Shown in pieces: positions 40,245 to 50,797 of a DNA stretch of 64,000 nucleotides (positions are counted from its first letter, which is position 1; the number at the start of each line of letters is the position of its first letter). Both the position numbers and the translations under genes were made by a program. The notes beneath the pieces were generated by a model that was given only the letters and a program-made list of their open reading frames with translations, was not told the DNA's origin and did no database searches. Source of the DNA: Stenotrophomonas sp. BIGb0135 (GTDB taxonomy: Bacteria > Pseudomonadota > Gammaproteobacteria > Xanthomonadales > Xanthomonadaceae); assembly GCF_024810105.1 (NCBI RefSeq), contig NZ_JANUDX010000004.1:186001-250000 (forward strand). The letters are read 5' to 3'.

Positions 40245-42629
40245 TTACTGGCACGCCTCGCAGCTTTCCGGGTTTTCCAGCGAGCAGGCGACGGCTTCCA
40301 CCGGGGTGTAGCTGCTGACGGTCGTCTTGGCGATCTTGGTCGCCGGGCGCGAACGCAGGTAGTAGGTGGTCTTGATGCCCTGCTTCCAGGCGTACATGTA
40401 CATGGAGGACATCGCGCCGATGTTCGGGCTTTCCATGAACAGGTTGAGCGAGGCGGACTGGTCGATGAACGCGCCGCGGTCGGCGGCCATGTCGATCAGC
40501 GAGCGCATCGGCAGTTCCCAGGCGGTGCGGTAGACCTGGCGCAGGGTTTCCGGGATCTGGGCGATGCCTTGGATGGAACCTTCGGCCAGCTTGATCGCAT
40601 CGCGCATTTCCGGCGTCCAGTGGCCGAGCTTCTTCAGCTCGTTCACCAGGTAACGGTTGACCTGCAGGAAGTCGCCGGACAGGGTCTCGCGCTTGAACAG
40701 GTTGGACACCTGCGGCTCGACGCACTCGTAGCAACCGGCGATCGAGGCGATCGTCGCGGTCGGGGCGATGGCGATCAGCAGCGAGTTGCGCAGGCCATGT
40801 TCCTTGATGCGCTCACGCAGGGCATCCCAACGCGCGGTGTCTTCGGGCACCACGTTCCAGGCGTCGAACTGCAGCTCGCCGCTGGCCGCGCGGGTGTCGG
40901 CGAAGGACGGGTGCTTGCCGCGTTCCTGGGCCAGCTCGACCGAGGTTTCCAGCGCGTGGAAGTAGATCGCTTCGGCGATCTTCTTCGACAGCGCGCGGGC
41001 TTCTGCACTGTCGAAGGCCAGGCGCTTGCGGAAGAACACGTCCTGCAGGCCCATGCAGCCCAGGCCGACCGGACGCCAGCGCAGGTTGCCACGGCGCGCG
41101 GTTTCGATCGGGTAGAAGTTCAGGTCGATCACGCGGTCGAGCTGGCGCACGGCCAGGCGCACGGTGTCGGCCAGCTTGTCGAAATCGAACTCGCCGTGGG
41201 CATCGAAATGGTTGCCCAGGTTGATCGAGCCCAGGTTGCACACCGCGGTCTCTTCGGCCGAGGTGATTTCCAGGATTTCGGTGCACAGGTTGGACAGGTG
41301 GATCACGTTGCCCGGACGCAGGGTCTGGTTGCTGGCGCGGTTGCACTTGTCCTTGAAGGTCATCCAGCCGTTGCCGGTCTCGGCCAGCGTGCGCATCATC
41401 CGCGAGTACAGCTTGCGCGCGGAGATGGTGCGCTGGGCCTTGCCCTGGGCTTCGGCCTGCAGGTAGGCCTGCTCGAAGGCTTCGCCGAACAGGTCGGTGA
41501 ACTCGGGCACCACGCGCGGATCGAACAGCGACCATTCCTGGTCCGACTCGACGCGCTGCATGAACAGGTCCGGGATCCAGTTGGCCAGGTTCAGGTTGTG
41601 CGCACGGCGCGACTCGTCGCCGGTGTTGTCACGCAGTTCGAGGAAGTCCTCGATGTCGGCGTGCCAGGTTTCCAGGTACACGCAGGCCGCGCCCTTGCGC
41701 TTGCCGCCCTGGTTGACCGCGGCCACGGACGAATCCATGGTCTTCAGCCACGGCACGATGCCGTTGGAATGGCCGTTGGTCGACTTGATCAGCGAGCCGC
41801 GCGAACGCACGCGGGTGTAGCTGACGCCGATGCCGCCGCTGAACTTGGAGAGCTGGGCGATATCGCCGTACTTGGCGTAGATCGACTCCAGCGAGTCCTG
41901 CGGGGAGTCCAGCAGGAAGCACGAGGACAGCTGCTCGTGGGTGGTGCCGGAGTTGAACAGGGTCGGGCTGGACGGCAGGTAGTCCAGGCTGCCCATGCGC
42001 TTGTACAGGGCCAGGGTTTCCGGCACGTCTTCGCTCAGCGCGCTGGCGATGCGCAGGAAGAACTGCTGCGGGGTCTCGATCACCTTGCGGGTGTGCGGAT
42101 GGCGCAGCAGGTAGCGGTCGTACAGGGTACGCAGGCCGAAGTAATCGAAGTTCAGGTCCAGCCCGATGTCGATCGCGTCGTTGAGCTTGCGTGCATTGGT
42201 CTGCACGAAGTTCAGCAGGCGGTCGTTGATCAGGCCCACTTCATGGCCACGACCGACCGACTGCGAGAAGGCGTAGATTTCCTGGCCGGACACTTCCTTG
42301 GCGATGAAGTTGGCCAGCAGGCGCGCGGCCAGGCGGCCGTACTCGGGTTCTTCACCGATCAGCAGGGCGGCGGTGCGGATGGACAGCTCGTCCAGCTCCT
42401 GGGTGGTGGCGCCGTTGTACAGGCCGGAGATGGTGCGGGTGGCCACGCGCATCGGATCGACGGCGTGCAGGCCTTCAGCCGAACGCTGCACCGCGCGCAC
42501 GATCTTGTTCAGGTCCACCAGTTCGGTAGTGCCGTTGCGCTTGGTGACGCTCATGGCGTTGGCCGTGGGCGGCGAGGTCAGAAGGAACTCGCTTTCCTGC
42601 TCGGTGGCTGCGCTGGTTTCGGTGCTCAC
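40245..42629 (-). CDS. nrdA: Ribonucleotide reductase class Ia, alpha subunit
   Basis: A 794-residue catalytic subunit. An N-terminal ATP-cone (MSVTKRNGTTELVDLNKIVR) carries allosteric control, the barrel has NLGSINLGNHFD and FSGGIGVSYTRVRSRG, and the C-terminal tail ends with the redox cysteines in PESCEACQ. The start is GTG at 42629 with AGAGGA upstream. It is the first gene of the nrdAB transcript, preceded by a long (553-base) leader with candidate NrdR-like sites. Confidence 0.95.
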   Translation of the reverse strand: MSTETSAATEQESEFLLTSPPTANAMSVTKRNGTTELVDLNKIVRAVQRSAEGLHAVDPMRVATRTISGLYNGATTQELDELSIRTAALLIGEEPEYGRLAARLLANFIAKEVSGQEIYAFSQSVGRGHEVGLINDRLLNFVQTNARKLNDAIDIGLDLNFDYFGLRTLYDRYLLRHPHTRKVIETPQQFFLRIASALSEDVPETLALYKRMGSLDYLPSSPTLFNSGTTHEQLSSCFLLDSPQDSLESIYAKYGDIAQLSKFSGGIGVSYTRVRSRGSLIKSTNGHSNGIVPWLKTMDSSVAAVNQGGKRKGAACVYLETWHADIEDFLELRDNTGDESRRAHNLNLANWIPDLFMQRVESDQEWSLFDPRVVPEFTDLFGEAFEQAYLQAEAQGKAQRTISARKLYSRMMRTLAETGNGWMTFKDKCNRASNQTLRPGNVIHLSNLCTEILEITSAEETAVCNLGSINLGNHFDAHGEFDFDKLADTVRLAVRQLDRVIDLNFYPIETARRGNLRWRPVGLGCMGLQDVFFRKRLAFDSAEARALSKKIAEAIYFHALETSVELAQERGKHPSFADTRAASGELQFDAWNVVPEDTARWDALRERIKEHGLRNSLLIAIAPTATIASIAGCYECVEPQVSNLFKRETLSGDFLQVNRYLVNELKKLGHWTPEMRDAIKLAEGSIQGIAQIPETLRQVYRTAWELPMRSLIDMAADRGAFIDQSASLNLFMESPNIGAMSSMYMYAWKQGIKTTYYLRSRPATKIAKTTVSSYTPVEAVACSLENPESCEACQ

Positions 42630-43182
42630 GGCGTTTTCCTCTTGGCGTGATTTGGGGTCGTACAGCGTCACCTGGCTTGCAGGCGCCGGACCGGTGCACG
42701 GGATTCCCAGAGTGGCCCTGTGGTGTCGCATGGGCCGCGACTGCGCAGGCAGGCCTGCGTGGCGGTTTCCGTGCGTTACAGGTCCTCTCCCCCGGGAGTG
42801 GTGCGACCGGCACCGCACGCTGTACTTTCGTGCGGTTGTCAGTAGGTCTTCAGGCCATCGGCGTGAAGGCGATACGCCCGGCGACTTGTGGTCGCTGGTA
42901 CCGACGGCCACAAGATAGTGGGGGTACCAGGTGCCGTCAACGCCAAATGTAGTGAAATTGGCCAATCCCTTGGGGCGCAAGGACCGGGCCGGAAAGGCGT
43001 CCGACGAACGGTCCGGCCCCGTCGAAAGCGAGTGCGCAGTCAAGGGCAAATGGCCGGATTGTCCTGCTCGAAAACAGAACAACGCCCGCTCACACAGCCC
43101 TAACGAATGGCCGCCGGTCAGGGTGACTTCCGACCCGCGCCGGGGGACCCACGGGGTGCCACGCTCCGGTTGCCTCCTTTGA
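42630..43182. promoter_or_regulatory. Long nrdA upstream region
   Basis: 553 bases between divergent nrdA and the YggN-like gene, with no credible gene. It contains an inverted repeat CTTGTGG (42885-42891) and CCACAAG (42908-42914), and two partial NrdR-box-like words ending in TAGTG (42916-42920 and 42950-42954, 34 apart). It also has a GGGCCGGA/TCCGGCCC dyad near 42988-43018. NrdR control is expected for nrdAB, but these matches are weak. Confidence 0.35.
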
Positions 43183-44016
43183 ATGAACGCGACCATGCGC
43201 CTGCCCCTGACCGGATGTCTGCTGTTGGGCCTGGCCGCGGCCAGCACCGCCGCTGCGGGCAAGAGCAAGGCGCCGCAGCTCTCCTCCCGCCAGTGCGGGG
43301 TGAGCACGCCGTACAACGTGCTGGTGGACAGCGGCGGGATCTGGCTGCGCAACCGCGACCAGGTGCCGGCGGAGATCTTCTTCCACGATGGCGAGCTGAA
43401 CATCGACCGCCAGCCCATCCCCGTCAGCGACGCGGATGCCCAGCGCCTGCGCCAGCTCGAGTGGGGCACGCGCCAGTTGGTGCCCGCGGTGGCCGGGGTC
43501 GCCGGCGAGGCCACGGACATCGCCTTCGATGCGCTGGGCGCCACGGTGGAGATCATGACCGGCGGCGGCGGCACGCAGCGACGGGTGGAGCGACTGCGGC
43601 GCGATGCACACGCCTACGTGGCTCGCACCCTGGGACGCGGGATCTGGGAGCAGGCGGTGTTTGAGGCGGGCTTCGACCGGCATGTGCAGGACGCGGCCGA
43701 GCGCTTGTCCGGCGCGCTCGCCCGCGGCGTGCTGTGGACGATGCTGACCGGCGGCTCGGACCGGATCGAGGCCCGCGCCGAGAAGATGGAGGCCGACCTG
43801 GAGCGCCGCATGGACGCGCGAGGGCAGGCCCTGGAGGCGCAGGCCCAGTCGCTGTGCACCCGGGTGCTGGCGCTGGATGCGATCCAGCAGTCGTTGGAGG
43901 TGCGCTACCAGGGCAAGCCGCTGGCGATGATGGTGATCGACCGCGACGAGTCCGCCGCGGCGCCGATCGCGCACGAACAGCCGCGCGCGGATGCGCTGGT
44001 GCTGCCCCCGTCGTAG
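43183..44016 (+). CDS. DUF2884 (YggN-like) secreted protein
   Basis: A 277-residue exported protein. The signal peptide is MRLPLTGCLLLGLAAASTAAAG (from the second Met). The mature part has YNVLVDSGGIWLRN and AEIFFHDGELNIDRQPI, features of the YggN/DUF2884 family. A long charged helix follows (RIEARAEKMEADLERRMDARG). Function unknown, periplasmic. Its stop TAG lies in a GTAG tetranucleotide at the edge of a REP-like element that also ends the convergent zapE gene. Confidence 0.8.
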   Translation: MNATMRLPLTGCLLLGLAAASTAAAGKSKAPQLSSRQCGVSTPYNVLVDSGGIWLRNRDQVPAEIFFHDGELNIDRQPIPVSDADAQRLRQLEWGTRQLVPAVAGVAGEATDIAFDALGATVEIMTGGGGTQRRVERLRRDAHAYVARTLGRGIWEQAVFEAGFDRHVQDAAERLSGALARGVLWTMLTGGSDRIEARAEKMEADLERRMDARGQALEAQAQSLCTRVLALDAIQQSLEVRYQGKPLAMMVIDRDESAAAPIAHEQPRADALVLPPS

Positions 44017-44066
44017 GAACGCATCCACGCATCGACAGTGCACGGCCTGTCCGGGCGTGGATCTAC
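44013..44066. repeat. REP-like element with GTAG at both ends, spanning two stop codons
   Basis: GTAG at 44013-44016 (plus) and GTAG at 44066-44063 (minus) frame this spacer. ATCCACGC at 44023-44030 pairs with GCGTGGAT at 44055-44062 across a 24-base loop, so the stem matches the 49 kb array repeats but the loop is enlarged. The TAG of each GTAG is the stop codon of the gene on that side. Confidence 0.65.
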
Positions 44067-45163
44067 GCCCGGTGCGGCGTGCCCAGGTACTCGGCGCTCT
44101 GCATCTCGATCAGGCGCGAGGCGGTGCGTTCGAACGCCCCCTGCAGGCGGGTGCCCGAGTACAGCGTCACCGGCGCATCGGTGGCGGTGCAGACCAGGTT
44201 GACGTGGCGGTCGTAGAGCTCGTCGATCAGGTTGACGAAGCGGCGCGCGGCATCTTCGTTGAGCCTGTCGAAGTGCGGGATGTCGCCGAGCAGCACGGTG
44301 TTGAACTCGTGCGCGATCTCGATGTAGTCCGACGGGCCGCGCGGGCCCTCGCACAGCGCCTTGAAGTCGAACCAGGCGATGCTCTTGCCGCGCGCCCGCA
44401 CCGGAATCTTGCGGCCCTCGATCTCGATGTTGCCCGCCTTGGCCGGCTGGCCACCGCTCAACTCGGCCCAGCGCGTGCCCAGCCAGGCATCGCTGCCCGC
44501 ATCGCGTGGGGCCTGGTAGACCGGCGAGCGGGTCAGCGCGCGCATCCGGTAGTCCTCGGTGCCTTCGGCGTACAGCTCCACGCAGTAGGTCTGCAGCAGG
44601 CCGATGGCCGGCAGGAAGCTGTCGCGCTGCAGGCCGTTGAGGTACAGGTTCTCCACGGCGGTGTTGGAGGTGGTCACCAGGGTGACGCCCTCGGCGAACA
44701 GCCGCTCGAGCAGGCGCGCCAGCAACATGGCATCGCCGATGTCGGTGACGAAGAACTCGTCCAGCACCAGCACGCGCAGTTTGCTGCGCCACTCCTGGGC
44801 GATCTTCGCCAGCGGGTCGCTCTGGCCCTGGTGCTCGCGCAGGCGCTCGTGGATGCCGCGCATGAACCGGTGGAAATGGGTGCGGTACTTCTGCTCGATC
44901 GGCAGGCCGTCGAAGAACAGGTCGACCAGGAAGGTCTTGCCGCGCCCCACCCCACCCCAGAAATACAGGCCCTTGACCGGATCGGGCTTCTTCCAGAATG
45001 CCGACAGGCGGTCCAGCCAGCCCTCCTGGGCACTGTCGACCAGCGCCAGGTGGATCCGGTCCAGCTCGGCCAGGGCGGCGTGCTGGGCCGGGTCGTTCTG
45101 CCATTCGCCCCGGGCCACGCCATCGGCGTAGCGCTGCGACGGGGTCATCACCGAATCGCTCAT
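44063..45163 (-). CDS. zapE: Cell division protein ZapE (AFG1-like ATPase)
   Basis: A 366-residue P-loop ATPase. Walker A is GLYFWGGVGRGKTFLVDLFF (residues 65-80 approx.), Walker B is RVLVLDEFFVTDIGDAMLL, and sensor segment TTSNTAVENLY follows. E. coli ZapE associates with the Z-ring under low oxygen or heat. The eukaryotic AFG1 is mitochondrial. The start at 45163 overlaps the preceding hydrolase stop (ATGA). Its stop codon TAG is part of a GTAG repeat. Confidence 0.93.
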   Translation of the reverse strand: MSDSVMTPSQRYADGVARGEWQNDPAQHAALAELDRIHLALVDSAQEGWLDRLSAFWKKPDPVKGLYFWGGVGRGKTFLVDLFFDGLPIEQKYRTHFHRFMRGIHERLREHQGQSDPLAKIAQEWRSKLRVLVLDEFFVTDIGDAMLLARLLERLFAEGVTLVTTSNTAVENLYLNGLQRDSFLPAIGLLQTYCVELYAEGTEDYRMRALTRSPVYQAPRDAGSDAWLGTRWAELSGGQPAKAGNIEIEGRKIPVRARGKSIAWFDFKALCEGPRGPSDYIEIAHEFNTVLLGDIPHFDRLNEDAARRFVNLIDELYDRHVNLVCTATDAPVTLYSGTRLQGAFERTASRLIEMQSAEYLGTPHRA

Positions 45164-45834
45164 GCCGTGCCGGTGTCCGCGCCGGGCAGCCAGTGCTTGA
45201 CGCCGTGGGTGAGCGCGCCGCGCAGGTCGATCAGCTTGCGGTGGAAGAAATGGCTGGTGTCGGGCATGCGCACCAGCGCGTGCGGCGCGTCCAGGCCGTC
45301 GAGCCAGTGGTAGACCGCCTGCGGGTCGACGATTTCGTCTTCTTCGCCCTGGACGACCAGCCACTGGGCCGGCGGCTGGATGCCGTCGAAGTCCCAGCGC
45401 CCGGCCGGCGGGGCGATCGAGATCTGCGCATCCGGCTGCAGGGCGGCCGCCGCCTTGAGCGAGACGAAGGCACCAAAACTGAAACCGGCCAGCCACAGCT
45501 GCTGGCCCGGGCGCTGGGCACGGACCCAGGCCACCACGGCGGCCAGGTCGTGCTGTTCGCCATTGCCGTGGTCGAAGCTGCCGGCCGAGGTGCCCACGCT
45601 GCGGAAGTTGAAGCGCACCGTGGTGATGCCCAGCGCGCGCAGGCTGGTGGCGACCATGGTCACCACCTTGTTGTGCATGGTGCCGCCCTCGGTGGACAGG
45701 GGGTGGCAGATCACCGCGACGATGGGCTGGACCGGCGCGTCGCCCGTGGGCTGGTCGACCGCCACGTCCAGCGGCCCGACCGGGCCGTCCAGCGTCAGCG
45801 CAGCGCTTTCTTGGGGAAAGGGAGGATTGTGCAT
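45160..45834 (-). CDS. Alpha/beta hydrolase
   Basis: A 224-residue serine-hydrolase-fold protein of the small cytoplasmic type often found beside zapE. Strand and oxyanion region AVICHPLSTEGGTMHNKVV, nucleophile elbow GFSFGAF (Ser near residue 113), Asp in GEEDEIVD and His in PDTSHFF form the expected triad. Substrate unknown. It is co-transcribed with zapE (4-base overlap). Confidence 0.88.
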   Translation of the reverse strand: MHNPPFPQESAALTLDGPVGPLDVAVDQPTGDAPVQPIVAVICHPLSTEGGTMHNKVVTMVATSLRALGITTVRFNFRSVGTSAGSFDHGNGEQHDLAAVVAWVRAQRPGQQLWLAGFSFGAFVSLKAAAALQPDAQISIAPPAGRWDFDGIQPPAQWLVVQGEEDEIVDPQAVYHWLDGLDAPHALVRMPDTSHFFHRKLIDLRGALTHGVKHWLPGADTGTA

Positions 45835-45888
45835 GGCGTCATAATACCGCTCCCTGCGGGCTGCACCGCCGCGCTTGCCTGGTCCGTC

Positions 45889-46761
45889 ATGCTCTATCTG
45901 GTTTTCAGCGTGTGCTGCAGTGTGCTGGTGTCGGTGCTGCTGAAGCTGGCACCGCGCCAGCGCCTGGACATGGCCCAGGTGGTGACCTGGAACTACCTGC
46001 TGGCCAGCGTGCTCAGCCTGGTGCTGCTGCGCCCGTCGCTGGCCTCGCTGCACGCCCCGCATGCGCCTTGGCTGGCCCTGCTGGGCCTGGCGGTGACACT
46101 GCCGGCGATCTTCCTGGTGATGGCGCAGGCGGTGACCCGTGCCGGCATCGTGCGCAGCGACGTGGCCCAGCGCCTGTCGCTGCTGCTCTCGCTGCTGGCC
46201 GCGTTCCTGGTGTTCGGCGAAACCGCCAACGGCTGGAAGCTGGCCGGGCTGGGGCTGGGCCTGCTGGCGATCGTGGGCATCACCGTACGCCCACGCGGCG
46301 CGGCGGCGGCGGCGCCCGATGGGCAGCGCGCGTGGCCCTGGCTGCTGGGCGTGTGGGTGGGCTATGCGGCGGTGGACATCATGCTCAAGCAGGTGGCGCT
46401 GTCGGGCACGCCGTCGATGGCGGCGCTGACGGCGAGCTTCGCGCTGGCATTCGTGCTGATGCTGGGCGTGCAGCTATGGCGGCACGCCAGCGGCACCGCG
46501 CGCCTGCACTGGCGCAACCTGGGTGCCGGCGCGCTGCTGGGCCTGCTCAACTTCGGCAACATCCTCTTCTACGTGCGGGCGCACCAGCACCTGCCGGAGA
46601 GCCCGGCGGTGGTGTTTGCCGGCATGAACATCGGCGTGGTGGTGCTCGGCGCGCTGGTGGGCGTGTTCGCCTTCGGCGAGCGCACTAGCGTGTGGAACCG
46701 GGTGGGCCTGGGGCTGGCGGTGGTGGCGATCGGGTTGATTGCGTGGGGGACGGCGGGCTGA
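45889..46761 (+). CDS. EamA/DMT-family transporter
   Basis: A 290-residue membrane protein with ten predicted helices in two repeats of five (first half ending near LAIVGITVRP, second half starting WPWLLGVWVGYAAVDIMLK). The pattern is that of drug/metabolite transporters of the EamA type. Likely an inner-membrane exporter of small metabolites. The substrate cannot be told from sequence. Divergent from the hydrolase. Confidence 0.85.
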   Translation: MLYLVFSVCCSVLVSVLLKLAPRQRLDMAQVVTWNYLLASVLSLVLLRPSLASLHAPHAPWLALLGLAVTLPAIFLVMAQAVTRAGIVRSDVAQRLSLLLSLLAAFLVFGETANGWKLAGLGLGLLAIVGITVRPRGAAAAAPDGQRAWPWLLGVWVGYAAVDIMLKQVALSGTPSMAALTASFALAFVLMLGVQLWRHASGTARLHWRNLGAGALLGLLNFGNILFYVRAHQHLPESPAVVFAGMNIGVVVLGALVGVFAFGERTSVWNRVGLGLAVVAIGLIAWGTAG

Positions 46762-46864
46762 GCGGTTGGGATGCCGCGCCTTCTTCTCCAGCAGGGCAGG
46801 ATCAGGGCGGCTCCTGCACTGGCCGGCCTGATCCTGCCTTCGGCGGACTGCGATTGTGGCGGGG

Positions 46865-46894
46865 GTAGAGCAGCCACGCATGGCGTGGCGCTAC
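46865..46894. repeat. GTAG-type REP hairpin with GTAG and CTAC ends
   Basis: GTAG at 46865-46868, stem GCCACGC-ATG-GCGTGGC (46873-46889), CTAC at 46891-46894. Lies in the 199-base gap between the convergent EamA and nuclease genes. Confidence 0.75.
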
Positions 46895-46960
46895 GATGGT
46901 TTCGCGCCCAGGCATGCCGTACCGCACAGGCCATTCAACGCCGCACCGCTCGCCAGCCTG

Positions 46961-48433
<1,473 letters not shown>

Positions 48434-48580
48434 GGGTGGGACGACTCCGGGATAGTACGGCAAGCCTGCAGGCGAAAGATGACCGGCGATGGCGCGGCCA
48501 GCGACCGCTGCAGATGGTAGCAATGCCAAGGCAACGGCCGGTAGGCACGGAGATCCACGCCACGCGCGGACACGCCCCAG

Positions 48581-49422
48581 CAATGACCCGCGACGTAAAA
48601 AACCCCGTAGATCCACGCCATGCGTGGATACCGCGCGCAGCGCGGCAATGCCCGCCGACGCCCGGCGACCGCGGCGCAACCAGACCGTCCGACGTTCACC
48701 CCAGGCCGAAGAAGACCGTCCGGGTTCATGGCGCCGGAACGGAGAGCATCCACGCATGGCGTGGATCTACGATTGATCCTCTTCAATACGGCCCCGCCAA
48801 TGACCCGCGACGTAAAAAATCCCGTAGATCCACGCCATGCGTGGATACCGCGCGCAGCGCGGCAACGCCCGCCGAAGCCGCGTGGCCACGGCGCAATCAA
48901 CCCGTCCGACGTTCAACCCCGGCCGAAGAAGACCGCCCGGGTTCATGGCGCCGGAACGGAGAGCATCCACGCATGGCGTGGATCCATGATCGGATCCGTG
49001 TGCACACCGCCCCAGCAATGACCCGCGACGTAAAAAATCCCGTAGATCCACGCCATGCGTGGATACCGCGCGCAGCGCGGCAACGCCCGCCGACGCCCGG
49101 CGACCACGGCGCAACCAGACCGTCCGACGTTCACCCCCGGCCGAAGAAGACCGTCCGGGTTCATGGCGCCGGAACGGAGAGCATCCACGCATGGCGTGGA
49201 TCTACGATTGATCCACGTCAATACGGCCCCGCCAATGACCCACGACGTAAAAAACCCCGTAGATCCACGCCATGCGTGGATACCGCGCGCAGCGCGGCAA
49301 CGCCCGCCGAAGCCCGGCGACCACGGCGCAACCAGACCGTCCGACGTTCAACCCCGGCCGAAGAAGACCGCCCGGGCTCATGACGCCGGAACGGAGAGCA
49401 TCCACGCATGGCGTGGATCTAC
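48581..49422. repeat. Four-copy 217-base tandem array of inverted REP pairs
   Basis: Units begin at 48581, 48798, 49016 and 49233 (periods 217, 218, 217). The last is cut at the cytochrome gene. Each unit starts CAATGACCCGCGACGTAAAA and carries a plus-strand hairpin GTAGATCCACGC-CAT-GCGTGGAT. Then come a CGCGCGCAGCGCG dyad, about 90 bases of conserved spacer, and a minus-strand hairpin ATCCACGC-ATG-GCGTGGATCTAC. In one unit (near 48985) CTAC has become CCAT. A degenerate half unit lies at 48540-48580. It fills the 985-base gap between the nuclease and the cytochrome, and no gene is seen inside. Confidence 0.9.
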
Positions 49423-49937
49423 TTCAGGTTGGCGAGCATCCAGTCGACGGTGGCGTGGATCTGCGCCTCGGTGAGCGCGGGGTTGCCGCCCTTGGGCGGC
49501 ATGATCCCGCCATCCGGCCCGGTGTAGCCCTCCACGGCATGCTTGTAGAGGGTGTCCTTGCCCTGGGCGATGCGCGCGTCCCAATGGCCGTGGTCCAAGG
49601 TCGGCGCATTGCCCACGCCGTTGGTGTGGCAGGCGGTGCAGAGGTTGTCGAAGATGACCTTGCCGTCGGTGGTGCCGCCATAGGCCACCTGCGAGGCGGC
49701 CTTGGCCAGCGCGGCGGCCTTGGCAGCCGCCTGGGCGGCGGCACCGGTGCCACCGGCATACACCGCGCCCGCCGGGGCGATGCGCTGTTCAGTGCGCTTG
49801 GCGGCCAACGGGGAGACTTCCGGGGGAATGCTGGTGTGCAGGTAGGCAGCGAACAGGATCAGGCCGAGCGTGATGGCCATCAGCAGCGCGATGACCATGG
49901 AGAAGCGTTTCAGGAACTCGAGGTCGTAATTCCGCAC
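49419..49937 (-). CDS. Cytochrome c5 family protein
   Basis: A 172-residue membrane-anchored mono-heme cytochrome. An N-terminal helix (residues 12-33) anchors it, an Ala-rich linker follows, and the heme site is Cys100-x2-Cys103-His104 (NLCTACHTNG) with distal Met146 in GGIMPPKGG. It would carry electrons in the periplasm. The start is GTG 49937. An AGGGG site lies about 8 bases upstream. The stop codon TAG is the TAG of the terminal GTAG of the adjacent REP array. Confidence 0.9.
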   Translation of the reverse strand: MRNYDLEFLKRFSMVIALLMAITLGLILFAAYLHTSIPPEVSPLAAKRTEQRIAPAGAVYAGGTGAAAQAAAKAAALAKAASQVAYGGTTDGKVIFDNLCTACHTNGVGNAPTLDHGHWDARIAQGKDTLYKHAVEGYTGPDGGIMPPKGGNPALTEAQIHATVDWMLANLK

Positions 49938-50051
49938 TCTCTATACCCCTGGCTGGTAGTCGTTGGACCACGGCTTGTCGCCCGAGTATGACCAGCGTCA
50001 GCGGGGCTCTGCAAGCCGCCGCGTTCTATCGCATTGCAGCATGGCCGGCGC

Positions 50052-50657
50052 TCAGGCGCCGGCGGCCCGCAGGCAGAAAACGCAGATCGACTCCACCAGC
50101 TGGTCCTCGTCGCCGTGCGCGTCGCGGCTGGGGGCGGTCGGGCCGACCAGCGCCTCGGTGAAGGCACCGACGATGCAGGCCGCCGCCACGTGGGTGTCCT
50201 GCGGCGGGAAGGTGCCGGCCTCGATGCCGTCGGCGACGATCCGCCGGAACACCTCGCCGAACAGCCGGCGGCAGCGGATGCGCTCGGCTTCCACTTCCGG
50301 GTCGACCGGCTCGGCGATGAAGGCGTAGGCCAGGCCGGGGCCGGCCAGCGCGCGCCGGACGAAGGCGGTGATCGCCCGGCGCAGGCGCTCGGGCGCCGGC
50401 AGCGGCTCGGCGGCGATCGCCTCGAAGATGCGCAGCTCGTGCTCCACCGCGGCGGTGAGCACCTCCACGAACAACTCGGCCTTGGACGGGAAGTGGCGGT
50501 AGATCAGCCCGGTGGAGACCCCCGCCTCGGCCGCCACGGCGGTCACCGGGGCATTGCGGTAGCCGCCGGCGGCCACCAGCGCGCGCGTCGCCAGCAGGAT
50601 CCGTTCGCGGGCGCCGGCAAGGCGTTCTTCCATCAGTGCGGAGCGTTTGTAGGCCAT
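50052..50657 (-). CDS. TetR family transcriptional regulator
   Basis: A 201-residue repressor. The N-terminal helix-turn-helix is ILLATRALVAAGGYRNAPVT then VAAEAGVSTGLIYRHFPSKAEL. The C-terminal ligand domain has no recognised specificity. It is divergent from the leucine-degradation genes, with an AT-rich palindrome in the spacer, so it probably represses them in response to an acyl-CoA or related metabolite. In pseudomonads the equivalent liu regulator is MerR type, so the regulator class differs here. Confidence 0.88.
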   Translation of the reverse strand: MAYKRSALMEERLAGARERILLATRALVAAGGYRNAPVTAVAAEAGVSTGLIYRHFPSKAELFVEVLTAAVEHELRIFEAIAAEPLPAPERLRRAITAFVRRALAGPGLAYAFIAEPVDPEVEAERIRCRRLFGEVFRRIVADGIEAGTFPPQDTHVAAACIVGAFTEALVGPTAPSRDAHGDEDQLVESICVFCLRAAGA

Positions 50658-50671
50658 TTGTTGATTCTATG

Positions 50672-50684
50672 TTCAATTTTTGAA
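50672..50684. promoter_or_regulatory. Putative TetR operator
   Basis: TTCAA-TTT-TTGAA is a perfect dyad within a markedly AT-rich 45-base stretch (50655-50700) between the TetR gene and isovaleryl-CoA dehydrogenase. TGTTCA words occur on both sides, enlarging the symmetry. Position fits operator function. Confidence 0.5.
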
Positions 50685-50797
50685 TTTGTGTTCACTTCTT
50701 CTGCGAACCCCGCTACGCTGGGCCAAATCGCCCGTGGGACGGCCCTGACCGTCCACCCCAACCGGCGCGTCCCTTCCAGCTGTCGCGGAGCCGCCCC

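Noticed and set aside
48581..49422. CRISPR array
   Set aside because: Units are 217 bases, the inter-hairpin spacers are the same in every unit, and there are no cas genes. This is a REP tandem array.
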